A stretch of DNA of 33,894 nt from Spirosoma sp. (GTDB lineage: Bacteria; Bacteroidota; Bacteroidia; Cytophagales; Spirosomataceae): NCBI GenBank assembly GCA_014377625.1, contig JACMPG010000161.1, positions 1-33,894 on the forward strand. Reading direction: 5' to 3'. This document shows positions 6,288-13,357 of the stretch, piece by piece. Within the stretch, counting starts at the first letter, position 1. Each line of letters opens with the position of its first letter. The notes beneath the pieces were generated by a model, which saw only the letters and a list, made by a program, of their open reading frames with translations, was not told the origin of the DNA and made no database searches. The position numbers and the translations under genes were made by a program.

Positions 6288-8708
6288 TTACAACCGCTCG
6301 TTGAACAGCTTCAGGATGCGTTTGTACTCGTCCATCCAGCTTGTCGGTTCCACAAATCCGTGATCTTCCAGCGGGTACAGGGCCAGCTCCCAGTTCTCCT
6401 TCTTGAGTTCGATGAGCCGCTGCGACAGCCGGAGGGCATCCTGCGCGTGTACGTTCGTGTCGATCAGTCCGTGGCAGATGAGCAGGTGGCCGCGCAGGCC
6501 CTCGGCAAAGTAAATCGGCGATGATTTTCGGTACGATAGTGAATCGGCCTGGGGTTCGTTGAGGATGTTGGCCGAGTAGGGGTGATTGTAGGCGGCCCAG
6601 TCGGTAACGGGGCGCAGGGCGGCACCAGCTTTAAACACGCCCGGCGTGGTAAACATGGCCATGAGCGTAATGAACCCGCCATACGATCCGCCGTAAACAC
6701 CAATCCGGCTTGAGTCCACGCCCTGCGTCTGCACAAGCCACCGGGCTGCATCCACGTGGTCGGTCAGGTCTTTGCCGCCCATGAACCGGTAAATGCCTGT
6801 GCGCCAGTCGCGCCCGTACCCCGCCGACCCCCGGTAGTCGATGTCCAGTACGGTATAGCCCGCGTCGGTCAGCAGGTTATGAAACATGTATTCGCGAAAG
6901 TACTGACTCCACCATTTGTGGGCGTTTTGCAGGTAGCCCGCGCCGTGTACAAACACTACGCTCTTGCCGTTGCGAATAGTCGGGTCGGGTTTGTATAGCC
7001 GGGCGTAGATGGCCTGTTTGTCGCGGGCCGGAATGGTCACGAGCGTTGGTTCGCGCCAGGGGTATTTTTTGAATGCCTCCGTTGGCGAATCGGTCAGCTT
7101 AACGGGCAGAGAAGTCTGTTTACTGGTTACTGGTAACTGCACACTGTACAGCTCCCACGGCTGATTAGTGCTGGAATAACGGATGGCCATTCGGGTTTCG
7201 TCGGGCGAGAGCGTTACGTCGTTCGCACCGGTTTGGGTAGTCAGGCGGGTGCGCGGCCCACCGGCGGCTGCCATCCGGTAAAAATGCTGCTCGCCGGGAT
7301 GCACTTCGTTGGTTTGCAGGAAAAACTGGCTTTTATCTTTCGACAGAAATGCCTGCTGCACTTCAAATTGGCCCGATGTAAGCTGTTTACGCTGTTTGGT
7401 CAGTAAATCGAGGGTATAAATATGCGAGTAGCCATCGGCTTCGGACTGAAACCAGATCGTATGGTCATCGGCCAGGAAGCCGAGGTTCCCGGCACTGTTG
7501 GCCGAACCAATACCCGGCCCGCCAATCCAGGCGTCGTCGTGCTGCCGGTCCAGCGGGGTCAGACTCAGCGAATCCAGATTGAGCTGCATAATCCAGCGGT
7601 CTTTGTTGTCCTGCGACCGCAGCACGACCACGCAAAATTTACCATCGTCCGACCAGACCGGTCCATTAATGACCACTGGGCGGTTTTTTTTCGCCGTATC
7701 AGCTTTGGCAGTCGATCTAGTTTTTGCCGAGTCGGCTTTCGCTTTCTTTTGATATTCAGTCAGAAACGCCGGTTTGTCGTAAATGCCGGGAACGGTTCTG
7801 AGCGATACAGTCCGAATGGTATCGCGGGTTATATCATAGACAAAAAACTCTGACGCGGCCACTGGACTACCCACTTTGGTCCGGCCCGTAATTGGTTCTG
7901 TATAGCCCGACTCGGTCACGTAACTCGGCACGATAGTGGTTTTGGCGTTGGTTGGGTTTTTACTGAGCCGGTACGTAATAAACCGCCCGTCGGGGCTGCG
8001 TTGTGGGCTTTGCAGGGTGCGGTCGTCCAGATAGACTTCCTTTGGGCGTTGGGGTTTGTCAGCTTTTTCGATGCGCTCGGCTTCTTCCTTCTTGGCTTTG
8101 CGCTCGGTCAGCACCGTAGAGAGCCGGGGCTGGTCGGCTTTTAGGTATTTTTCGTTATCGGTCAGTTTAGCATCGTCTTTTTTCTTGCCGGGTTTAAAGT
8201 CGGTCAGTTGGGTCAATAAACTGGTTTGTAAGTCGAGGCTGAACAGGTTGCTACCGCGCCGAAAAATGGCCTGCCGCTCATCGCCGGAGAAAACCGGGCT
8301 GCTTTCGGCTTCGGTAGTATTGGTCAGCTGCCGGATGGCGTTGGTCTTCACATCGACCAGAAATAAGTCGTCCTGCCGTTCAAACAGCCGTTGCGTCCTG
8401 GCCCGGTTAAAGCCGAAGTTGGGGGGCGTGGTCAGGGCGCGTCGCTCGGTAGGGGAGACCTTTACGGGTTTGGCAGGCGCGGGCGTTTTGCCGGTCGAGA
8501 ACGTGACTTTATAGAGCGAATCGCTGGTGGCTTTGTCGGGATTCCAGCTAAAATACAGCGTTTTGGAATCGTCGGACCAGAAGGGGCTACTGGGCGACGT
8601 GCCGACCCAGTTCTTCGGGTCCTGCATGATGGTTTCGACGGTGAGCGTGGGTTTTTGTGCGAAGGTGGCGACGGTGGTCAGCAGCAGCAGGTAGCGGAGG
8701 TATTTCAT
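6288..8708 (-). CDS. Secreted S9 family prolyl oligopeptidase/dipeptidyl peptidase
   Basis: An 806-residue protein with a signal peptide (MKYLRYLLLLTTVATFAQ). An N-terminal beta-propeller with WD40/PD40-like blades (SPVFSGDERQAIFRRG, RSPDGRFITYRLS, LSPDETRMAIRYS) covers roughly residues 40-550, and an alpha/beta hydrolase domain forms the C-terminal third. The catalytic triad is visible: Ser675 in GGSYGG, Asp750 in HGLID, His783 in EDHGF. Such enzymes remove dipeptides or cleave peptides in the periplasm. The frame is open to an ATG at 8768, but the ATG at 8708 gives a normal signal peptide. The gene stands alone, divergent from the YciI-like gene. Around codon 523 it contains VTSK encoded by DNA resembling an intergenic repeat (see 7121-7140). 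Exact peptidase specificity is not determinable. Confidence 0.9.
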   Translation of the reverse strand: MKYLRYLLLLTTVATFAQKPTLTVETIMQDPKNWVGTSPSSPFWSDDSKTLYFSWNPDKATSDSLYKVTFSTGKTPAPAKPVKVSPTERRALTTPPNFGFNRARTQRLFERQDDLFLVDVKTNAIRQLTNTTEAESSPVFSGDERQAIFRRGSNLFSLDLQTSLLTQLTDFKPGKKKDDAKLTDNEKYLKADQPRLSTVLTERKAKKEEAERIEKADKPQRPKEVYLDDRTLQSPQRSPDGRFITYRLSKNPTNAKTTIVPSYVTESGYTEPITGRTKVGSPVAASEFFVYDITRDTIRTVSLRTVPGIYDKPAFLTEYQKKAKADSAKTRSTAKADTAKKNRPVVINGPVWSDDGKFCVVVLRSQDNKDRWIMQLNLDSLSLTPLDRQHDDAWIGGPGIGSANSAGNLGFLADDHTIWFQSEADGYSHIYTLDLLTKQRKQLTSGQFEVQQAFLSKDKSQFFLQTNEVHPGEQHFYRMAAAGGPRTRLTTQTGANDVTLSPDETRMAIRYSSTNQPWELYSVQLPVTSKQTSLPVKLTDSPTEAFKKYPWREPTLVTIPARDKQAIYARLYKPDPTIRNGKSVVFVHGAGYLQNAHKWWSQYFREYMFHNLLTDAGYTVLDIDYRGSAGYGRDWRTGIYRFMGGKDLTDHVDAARWLVQTQGVDSSRIGVYGGSYGGFITLMAMFTTPGVFKAGAALRPVTDWAAYNHPYSANILNEPQADSLSYRKSSPIYFAEGLRGHLLICHGLIDTNVHAQDALRLSQRLIELKKENWELALYPLEDHGFVEPTSWMDEYKRILKLFNERL
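7121..7140. repeat. TACTGGTTACTGGTAACTG-like repeat inside the S9 gene
   Basis: These 20 bases closely resemble the CAGTTATCAGTGACCAGT-type repeat found at 16274-16417 and are translated in frame within the S9 peptidase (QLPVTSKQ on the coding strand). The match is short and may be chance. Confidence 0.35.
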
Positions 8709-8744
8709 GGTAGGACAAAGAAACGGGTAAAGCCGATAAAAACG

Positions 8745-8752
8745 TACCTTGC
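8745..8752 (+). promoter_or_regulatory. Possible -7 element for the YciI-like gene (TACCTTGC)
   Basis: TACCTTGC lies 51 bases before the ATG at 8804 and matches the TAnnTTTG consensus except in its last two bases. It sits in the 95-base spacer shared with the divergent S9 gene. Support is by motif only. Confidence 0.35.
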
Positions 8753-8803
8753 CAGATGGAAACGCCAATCAACCCAGTTCTCTAAGTCTCCAAATAGCAG
8801 CCA

Positions 8804-9085
8804 ATGACCTACGTTATTCACGCATACGATTACCCCGACAGCCTCGACAAACGCATGGCCGTCCGGCCCGACCATCTCGACTATGTACGAAAACTCAAAG
8901 CCAATGACCAGTTTATTCTCGGCGGTGCATTACTTGATGAAGCCGGGCAGATGATGGGTTCTATGCTGATGCTCACGCTCGATACCGACGACCAACTCCA
9001 GGACTACCTCCGTACTGACCCCTACATTGTGCAGGGGGTCTGGGAGAAAATTGACGTTAAACCATTTCGACAAGCTGAGGTTTGA
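8804..9085 (+). CDS. YciI-like protein
   Basis: A 93-residue ferredoxin-fold protein of the YCII-related family. The pattern is typical: YVIHAYDYPDS near the start, RPDHLDYVRKLKANDQFILGGALLDEAGQMMGSM in the middle (His-Asp around residues 23-25 corresponds to the family's putative catalytic pair), and a C-terminal LRTDPYIVQGVWEKIDVKPFRQ block. Members are small dimeric proteins, a few of which act on chlorinated aromatics; most have no known role. The ATG at 8804 follows a short spacer after the divergent S9 start. It is followed by a large hairpin and the HAD phosphatase on the same strand, so co-transcription is possible but would be interrupted by the hairpin. Confidence 0.88.
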   Translation: MTYVIHAYDYPDSLDKRMAVRPDHLDYVRKLKANDQFILGGALLDEAGQMMGSMLMLTLDTDDQLQDYLRTDPYIVQGVWEKIDVKPFRQAEV

Positions 9086-9089
9086 AAAA

Positions 9090-9198
9090 ATAGGGGTAAG
9101 GAGTAGGGAATGGGGTGTATTGCTGACGCATCACTCCCACGCATCAGCAATACACCCTATACCCCCATTTTCACCCCTTACTCCTTTCTACCCCTTGA
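9090..9198. repeat. Long palindrome between the yciI-like and hxpB-like genes
   Basis: A perfect 14-base stem, GGGTGTATTGCTGA (9113-9126) against TCAGCAATACACCC (9144-9157), is flanked by imperfect outer arms (GGGGTAAGGAGTAGG on the left, CCCCTTACTCC on the right). The structure fills the whole intergenic gap and reaches into the TTG start region of the next gene. Its loop side (CTCCCACG then TCAGCAA) resembles the repeat at 18926-18941. Confidence 0.8.
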
Positions 9199-9869
9199 TA
9201 CAAGCAGCAATATTTGACATGGATGGTTTGCTTATCGACTCCGAACCACACTGGCGGGCTGCCGAACGCGAGGTATTTGCCACGGTGGGCCTGAACCTGA
9301 CCGACGATGAATGCAAACAAACAACCGGCCTGCCCATTCCGGCAGTGGTAGAGTACTGGCTTGCCCGCTTCCCGTGGGTCGAACAGCCGGGGAAAACCCG
9401 CGCTGAGATTGGCGAAATCATTACCGAGGGCGCGCATGAACGAATCGGTGCGCTGGCTGAGCCGATGCCCGGTGCGCTGGCCATACTTGATTTTTTCGCT
9501 GAACGTAACATCCCCACCGCCATTGCTTCGGCCTCGCCTATGAGCCTGATCGAGCTGGTTATCGACCGGATGGGTATCCGCAATACGCTGACCGTCTGGC
9601 ACTCGGCCACGCTGGAACCCCGCAACAAACCCGCCCCCGACGTGTATCTGGGCACGGCCCGCAAACTGGGTATGGCACCCGCCAACTGCCTGGCGTTCGA
9701 GGATTCGGGTACGGGCCTGACCTCGGCGCGGGCGGCTGGTATGAGAACGGTGGCGGTACCTGCCGCGTTTGAGTTTGCCGATGCCAAGTTTACGGGTGCT
9801 GACCGGGTGCTGGCGTCACTGCGGGATTTTTCTGCGCCGGTATTTGAGCAACTGACGACTATGCGCTAA
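9195..9869 (+). CDS. hxpB: HAD-superfamily sugar-phosphate phosphatase (HxpB/YniC-like)
   Basis: A 224-residue HAD hydrolase. Motif I is FDMDGLLIDSEPHW at residues 7-20 (Asp8 nucleophile, Asp10 acid/base), motif II is the SAS of IASASPMS, motif III is the Lys of NKPAPDVYL, and motif IV is LAFEDSGTGLTSARAAGMRTVAVPA. The order and wording follow E. coli HxpB (YniC), which dephosphorylates hexitol phosphates and 2-deoxyglucose-6-phosphate. The first ATG in the motif would remove the nucleophile, so I use the TTG at 9195; the frame continues upstream to 9027 but only through palindrome sequence. The PhzF-family gene follows after 36 bases and probably shares its transcript. Substrate is inferred by resemblance only. 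Confidence 0.85.
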   Translation: MIQAAIFDMDGLLIDSEPHWRAAEREVFATVGLNLTDDECKQTTGLPIPAVVEYWLARFPWVEQPGKTRAEIGEIITEGAHERIGALAEPMPGALAILDFFAERNIPTAIASASPMSLIELVIDRMGIRNTLTVWHSATLEPRNKPAPDVYLGTARKLGMAPANCLAFEDSGTGLTSARAAGMRTVAVPAAFEFADAKFTGADRVLASLRDFSAPVFEQLTTMR

Positions 9870-9905
9870 TTTTCCCGTTGTTACACTCGCCCAAAACCCC
9901 TTTTT

Positions 9906-10706
9906 ATGAAAATTTATCAACTCGATGCCTTTACCGACCGTCTTTTTTCGGGTAATCCAGCCGCTGTTGTTCCTCTGACCGAGTGGTTGCCGGACGAACA
10001 GATGCAGCAGATTGCCGTTGAAAATAACCTCGCCGAAACCGCTTTCTACGTCAAGACCGATGGTGACGCCACGTTTCACATCCGCTGGTTTACGCCCACC
10101 GTCGAAGTGGATTTGTGCGGCCACGCCACGCTGGCAACGGGTCATGTCGTGTTTTATCTGGAAGAAAAAGTTGATGCCGACGAGATCAGCTTTGAGTCGC
10201 GTTCGGGACTACTGAAAGTTTATAAAGGTGAAAATGGCTGGCTCACGCTCAATTTTCCTGCCGACGTAGCAACCAAAGCCAACGTACAGCCACCGGCATT
10301 AGCTACCAGTCTCGGCGAAAAACCGCTGGCCGTCTTCAAAGGAAAAACCGACTACATGCTGATCTATGAGAATCAGGCTCAGATCGAAGCCCTCGACCCA
10401 GATTTCCGTGAAATGGCTACTGTGCCGGCCCGGGGCGTCATTGTAACGGCTCCCGGCGATGCTGATAGTGGCGTTGATTTTGTATCGCGTTTTTTCGGGC
10501 CGCAGTCGGGTGGTGACGAAGACCCCGTAACGGGTTCGGCCCACACCACGCTGGTACCGTACTGGGCCGAACAGCTGGGCAAAACAGAATTTACGGCCCG
10601 GCAACTCTCTAAACGGGGCGGCTATCTCCGCTGCAAACTCCTCAACGACCGCGTTGCTATTTCCGGGCAGGTGCAGTTGTACCTGACGGGAGAAATTTCG
10701 ATATAA
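9906..10706 (+). CDS. PhzF family isomerase/epimerase-like protein
   Basis: A 266-residue protein of the PhzF family (diaminopimelate epimerase-like double fold). Features seen are YQLDAFTDRLFSGNPAAVV at the N-terminus, the putative catalytic Glu44 in NNLAETAF, the DLCGHATLATGHV block of domain 1, and GDEDPVTGSAHTTLVPYW in domain 2. PhzF itself isomerises trans-2,3-dihydro-3-hydroxyanthranilate in phenazine synthesis, but no other phenazine gene is nearby, so this is one of the many stand-alone family members of unknown substrate. The stop codon is immediately followed by a strong bidirectional hairpin that also serves the convergent ferredoxin gene. Confidence 0.9.
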   Translation: MKIYQLDAFTDRLFSGNPAAVVPLTEWLPDEQMQQIAVENNLAETAFYVKTDGDATFHIRWFTPTVEVDLCGHATLATGHVVFYLEEKVDADEISFESRSGLLKVYKGENGWLTLNFPADVATKANVQPPALATSLGEKPLAVFKGKTDYMLIYENQAQIEALDPDFREMATVPARGVIVTAPGDADSGVDFVSRFFGPQSGGDEDPVTGSAHTTLVPYWAEQLGKTEFTARQLSKRGGYLRCKLLNDRVAISGQVQLYLTGEISI

Positions 10707-10740
10707 GCATCGGGGCGGCAACACATTGCCGCCCCGATGC
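10707..10740. terminator. Bidirectional hairpin between two convergent stop codons
   Basis: A perfect 15-base stem (GCATCGGGGCGGCAA against TTGCCGCCCCGATGC) with a CACA loop fills the whole gap between the PhzF-family stop (ends 10706) and the ferredoxin stop (starts 10741). There is no long T-run on either side, so efficiency may depend on the very stable stem. Confidence 0.85.
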
Positions 10741-11061
10741 TTACTGTTCCTCTCCCCGAATCCTGAACACGCCCCCCTGCAACGATTCATCGACGCGGAG
10801 CTGGCACGCCAGGCGGCTGTCTGAGTCGGCGTCGGGCAGGGTGTCGAGCATGTCGAGTTCGGCGTCCTGGGCGGGCGGGAGGTTATCCAGTCCTTCCAGC
10901 ACCTGAACATGGCAGGTGGCGCAGAGGGCCATGCCGCCACAGGTAGCCAGAATAGTGTAGTCAGACGCTTTCATGACCTCCATCAGGCTCAGGCTGATGC
11001 CTTCGGGTATTTCCAGCGTCTGCCGCGTACCGTCGCGGTCTTCTATGGTAAAGTCAATCAT
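10741..11061 (-). CDS. [2Fe-2S] ferredoxin, adrenodoxin type
   Basis: A 106-residue acidic protein with the four cluster cysteines Cys41-x5-Cys47-x2-Cys50-x35-Cys86 in ATCGGMALCATCHVQVL and DSRLACQLRV. This is the adrenodoxin/putidaredoxin-like vertebrate-type [2Fe-2S] pattern. It would carry single electrons from a reductase to oxygenases, desaturases or cluster assembly. A ferredoxin-NADP reductase lies 128 bases upstream on the same strand, a likely redox partner. No Isc-operon neighbours are present. The ATG at 11061 is well placed. The gap to the reductase contains a CACAGAG-type palindrome. Confidence 0.93.
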   Translation of the reverse strand: MIDFTIEDRDGTRQTLEIPEGISLSLMEVMKASDYTILATCGGMALCATCHVQVLEGLDNLPPAQDAELDMLDTLPDADSDSRLACQLRVDESLQGGVFRIRGEEQ

Positions 11062-11073
11062 AAGGAGAAGTTT

Positions 11074-11182
11074 TTAACACAGAGAAACGGAGACGTTCAC
11101 CGAGTAGTCCACTGGTACAGTTTTCTTTCTTTTTCGCTGTGAAACTGCCCCGTCGAACCACTCTGTTCTCTCTGTGTTAAAG
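11074..11182. repeat. CACAGAG-type palindrome between ferredoxin and its reductase
   Basis: TTAACACAGAGAAACGGAG on the left (about 11074-11092) is complementary, with few mismatches, to CTCTGTTCTCTCTGTGTTAA on the right (11161-11180). Same family as 258-388 and 13277-13350. Confidence 0.75.
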
Positions 11183-11189
11183 AAAAACA

Positions 11190-12194
11190 TCAAAACGTGG
11201 GTACGCCGTTTACGGTGGTGTATTTGAAACTTAGTTTCTGGCTTGGGTATACGTATTTAAACGCGCTCTGGCACATCAGTGCAGCTTCGTGGAACCCGCA
11301 CAAAATCAGCTTCAGCTTGCCCGGATACGTATTGATGTCGCCGATGGCGTAAATGCGCTCCACGCCTGTCGAGTAATCTGTGGTGTTGACGCTGATGGCC
11401 GACTTGTCGATGTTTAGACCCCAGTCGGCAATAGGGCCGAGTTTAGGTGTCAGGCCAAAGAGCGGAATCAGGTTGTCGGCGGGCAGGGTGGTTACGGTTT
11501 TGTCTTTGGCCGTAATGTTTACTTCCGCCAGTTTCCCGTTGCCGTTGATGCTCGTGATGTTGGATTGTAAGACGAGGTTGATTTTTCCCTGACTGGCCAG
11601 GTCGAATACTTTTTCTGCTGAATCAGGTGCCCCCCGGAAGGTATCGCTGCGGTGCACGAGCGTCACTTCCTTAGCTACGTCGGCCAGGAAAATGGTCCAG
11701 TCCAGCGCCGAATCGCCCCCGCCGGCTAGCACTACGCGCCGGTCGCGTAGGCTCTCCGGGTTTTTGACCATATAGGCTACGCCTTTGCCCTCGAAGCGTT
11801 CGAGGTTTTCGATGTCGGGTTTGCGCGGTTCAAAAGAGCCCAGCCCGCCCGCAATAACTACCACCCGACAGTGCACGGCCGTGTTGTCGCTGGTGGTGAT
11901 GACGAACGATTCGTCAGGCTGGCGGGTCAGTGTTTCTACCCGTTCGCCGAGCGAAAACGTTGGTTTAAAGGGCGCGGCCTGCTCCATCAGATTGTCAACG
12001 AGTTTCTGGGCGTTGATGGCCGGAAAGCCCGGAATGTCGTAAATAGGTTTCTGCGGATAAATTTCGGACAGCTGCCCGCCCACCTGCGGCAGGGCGTCGA
12101 TGAGGTGGCAGCGCATTTTAAGGAGTCCGGCTTCAAAAACGGCGAACAGGCCCACTGGACCCGCGCCAATTATGCATATATCGGTTGTAATCAT
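11190..12194 (-). CDS. Ferredoxin--NADP(+) reductase, thioredoxin-reductase-like type
   Basis: A 334-residue flavoprotein. The FAD Rossmann motif IIGAGPVGLFAVFEAG is at the N-terminus, followed by GGQLSEIYPQKPIYDIPGFP. A second nucleotide-binding motif, VVLAGGGDSALDWTIFLAD, would bind NAD(P)H, and the end has AIGDINTYPGKLKLILCGFHEAAL. There is no CxxC redox pair, so it belongs to the type 2 FNR (YumC-like) group rather than to thioredoxin reductase. It reduces ferredoxin with NADPH or the reverse. The frame is open to 12227, but the ATG at 12194 (MITTDICIIGAG) fits the family. The [2Fe-2S] ferredoxin follows on the same strand. Confidence 0.9.
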   Translation of the reverse strand: MITTDICIIGAGPVGLFAVFEAGLLKMRCHLIDALPQVGGQLSEIYPQKPIYDIPGFPAINAQKLVDNLMEQAAPFKPTFSLGERVETLTRQPDESFVITTSDNTAVHCRVVVIAGGLGSFEPRKPDIENLERFEGKGVAYMVKNPESLRDRRVVLAGGGDSALDWTIFLADVAKEVTLVHRSDTFRGAPDSAEKVFDLASQGKINLVLQSNITSINGNGKLAEVNITAKDKTVTTLPADNLIPLFGLTPKLGPIADWGLNIDKSAISVNTTDYSTGVERIYAIGDINTYPGKLKLILCGFHEAALMCQSAFKYVYPSQKLSFKYTTVNGVPTF

Positions 12195-12370
12195 GGTTTT
12201 TGTGTGATAGCAACGGTATTTTAACATTCGCTACCACGTTTATAAGAACGTTGGCTACTATTGAATGATTCGGGCGTAAAGGTAGCGTAGCCGGGCAGGG
12301 GTGGCACATTACCATGCGTTATGCAGGATAATGACGGAGAATAGATTTCAGTTTGTATTCTGGTTGCCAG

Positions 12371-12378
12371 TAGCTTTG
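12371..12378 (+). promoter_or_regulatory. -7 element (TAGCTTTG) for the DUF1080 gene
   Basis: TAGCTTTG matches the TAnnTTTG consensus exactly, 70 bases before the ATG at 12449. A TTTG at 12352-12355 lies upstream, but at 15 bases the spacing is shorter than usual. The 254-base divergent region 12195-12448 holds nothing else I can name. Confidence 0.5.
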
Positions 12379-12448
12379 TCGGTATAAATCAGCCATTCAG
12401 GACTTCTATAGTTGCATCGTCCATTCGTTTATATAACCCAGTAATTCT

Positions 12449-13240
12449 ATGAATCAACAACGCCGACAACCCGCCCTTTTCCTCGCTGCCCTGGCACTGC
12501 TTGCCGTGGGTACAGCTATGCTTCCCACCGTAAAGCCACCCGTTGGCGTGGGAACCAAACCGCCCACAGGAGCCGATCTGCTGTTTGATGGCACCCGGCA
12601 GATGCTGGACCAGAACTGGACGTACTGGAACGGTCCGCGTTTATCGGCTACGCTGCCCATTAAATGGTTTCTGGTGAAAGACCCGGCTGGAAAAGGTATG
12701 GTCCTCAACACCAACGACCCGGCGGCTGCGGGCGGTAAATACGGAGCTGCCGACATCGTGACGAAAAAACTTTACCGTGACGCCCGTATCCACGTTGAGT
12801 TCATGATTACCGAACCGGGTGGTAACAGTGGCGTCTACCTGCAAAGCCGCTACGAGATTCAGATCGTTGATGGCGACACCACCTCACACGGTATGGGCGC
12901 GGTCATTAACGAGTCGCCTTCGCCGTATTATGCCTACGCAGGTATCGGCAAGTGGAATGCCTACGATATTCAGTTCCGCACGGCCCGTTTCAAAGATGGC
13001 CAACGTACCGAACCCGCTATGGTGACGATATACTTCAACGGTAAAAAAGTGCACGACAACCAGAAAATCAGTCAGGTATGGGGCGGGCCAAACTCCGGCA
13101 TCGACGGGGGTAATGACGGCGGCAAAGGCATTACCGATACCCCTGGCGGGCTGAAACTCCAGGCCGAAGGACATAATGTTCTCTACCGCAACGTCTGGAT
13201 AAAACCGCTGGAACTGGCCAAAGCTGATACGGATTTCTGA
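12449..13240 (+). CDS. DUF1080 (3-keto-disaccharide hydrolase-like) exported protein
   Basis: A 263-residue protein with an N-terminal hydrophobic signal (FLAALALLAVGTAMLPT). The single domain of the DUF1080 type is a concanavalin-like beta-sandwich: LLFDGTRQMLDQNW, WFLVKDPAGKGMVL, FHVEF-like IHVEFMITEPGGNSGVYLQSRYEIQIVD, and a C-terminal GGLKLQAEGHNVLYRNVWIKPLE. Members include enzymes acting on 3-keto sugars, and many are lipoproteins or periplasmic proteins in Bacteroidota. No lipobox Cys is seen, so I expect a soluble periplasmic or membrane-tethered protein. It stands alone, divergent from the ferredoxin reductase and convergent with nhaD. Substrate is unknown. Confidence 0.88.
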   Translation: MNQQRRQPALFLAALALLAVGTAMLPTVKPPVGVGTKPPTGADLLFDGTRQMLDQNWTYWNGPRLSATLPIKWFLVKDPAGKGMVLNTNDPAAAGGKYGAADIVTKKLYRDARIHVEFMITEPGGNSGVYLQSRYEIQIVDGDTTSHGMGAVINESPSPYYAYAGIGKWNAYDIQFRTARFKDGQRTEPAMVTIYFNGKKVHDNQKISQVWGGPNSGIDGGNDGGKGITDTPGGLKLQAEGHNVLYRNVWIKPLELAKADTDF

Positions 13241-13276
13241 GTAAATTTTAACCGGTACGCCGGCGCGGCAGAGGGA

Positions 13277-13336
13277 GGGGAGTTAAACACGGAGGCAACG
13301 GAGCAAAAACTCTGTTCTCTCCGTGTTTAACTCCCC
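13277..13336. terminator. Perfect 18-base-stem hairpin between DUF1080 and nhaD
   Basis: GGGGAGTTAAACACGGAG (13277-13294) pairs exactly with CTCCGTGTTTAACTCCCC (13319-13336), and the loop contains a further short stem. It lies between two convergent genes and likely ends both transcripts. A half copy (TCTCCGTGTTAA) follows at 13339-13350. It belongs to the CACAGAG/CACGGAG repeat family seen at 258-388 and 11074-11182. Confidence 0.8.
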
Positions 13337-13357
13337 TTTCTCCGTGTTAAAAAGCCA

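Noticed and set aside
9906-10706. Phenazine biosynthesis suggested by the PhzF fold
   Set aside because: No other phz genes in the window; stand-alone PhzF-family proteins are common and mostly unrelated to phenazines.
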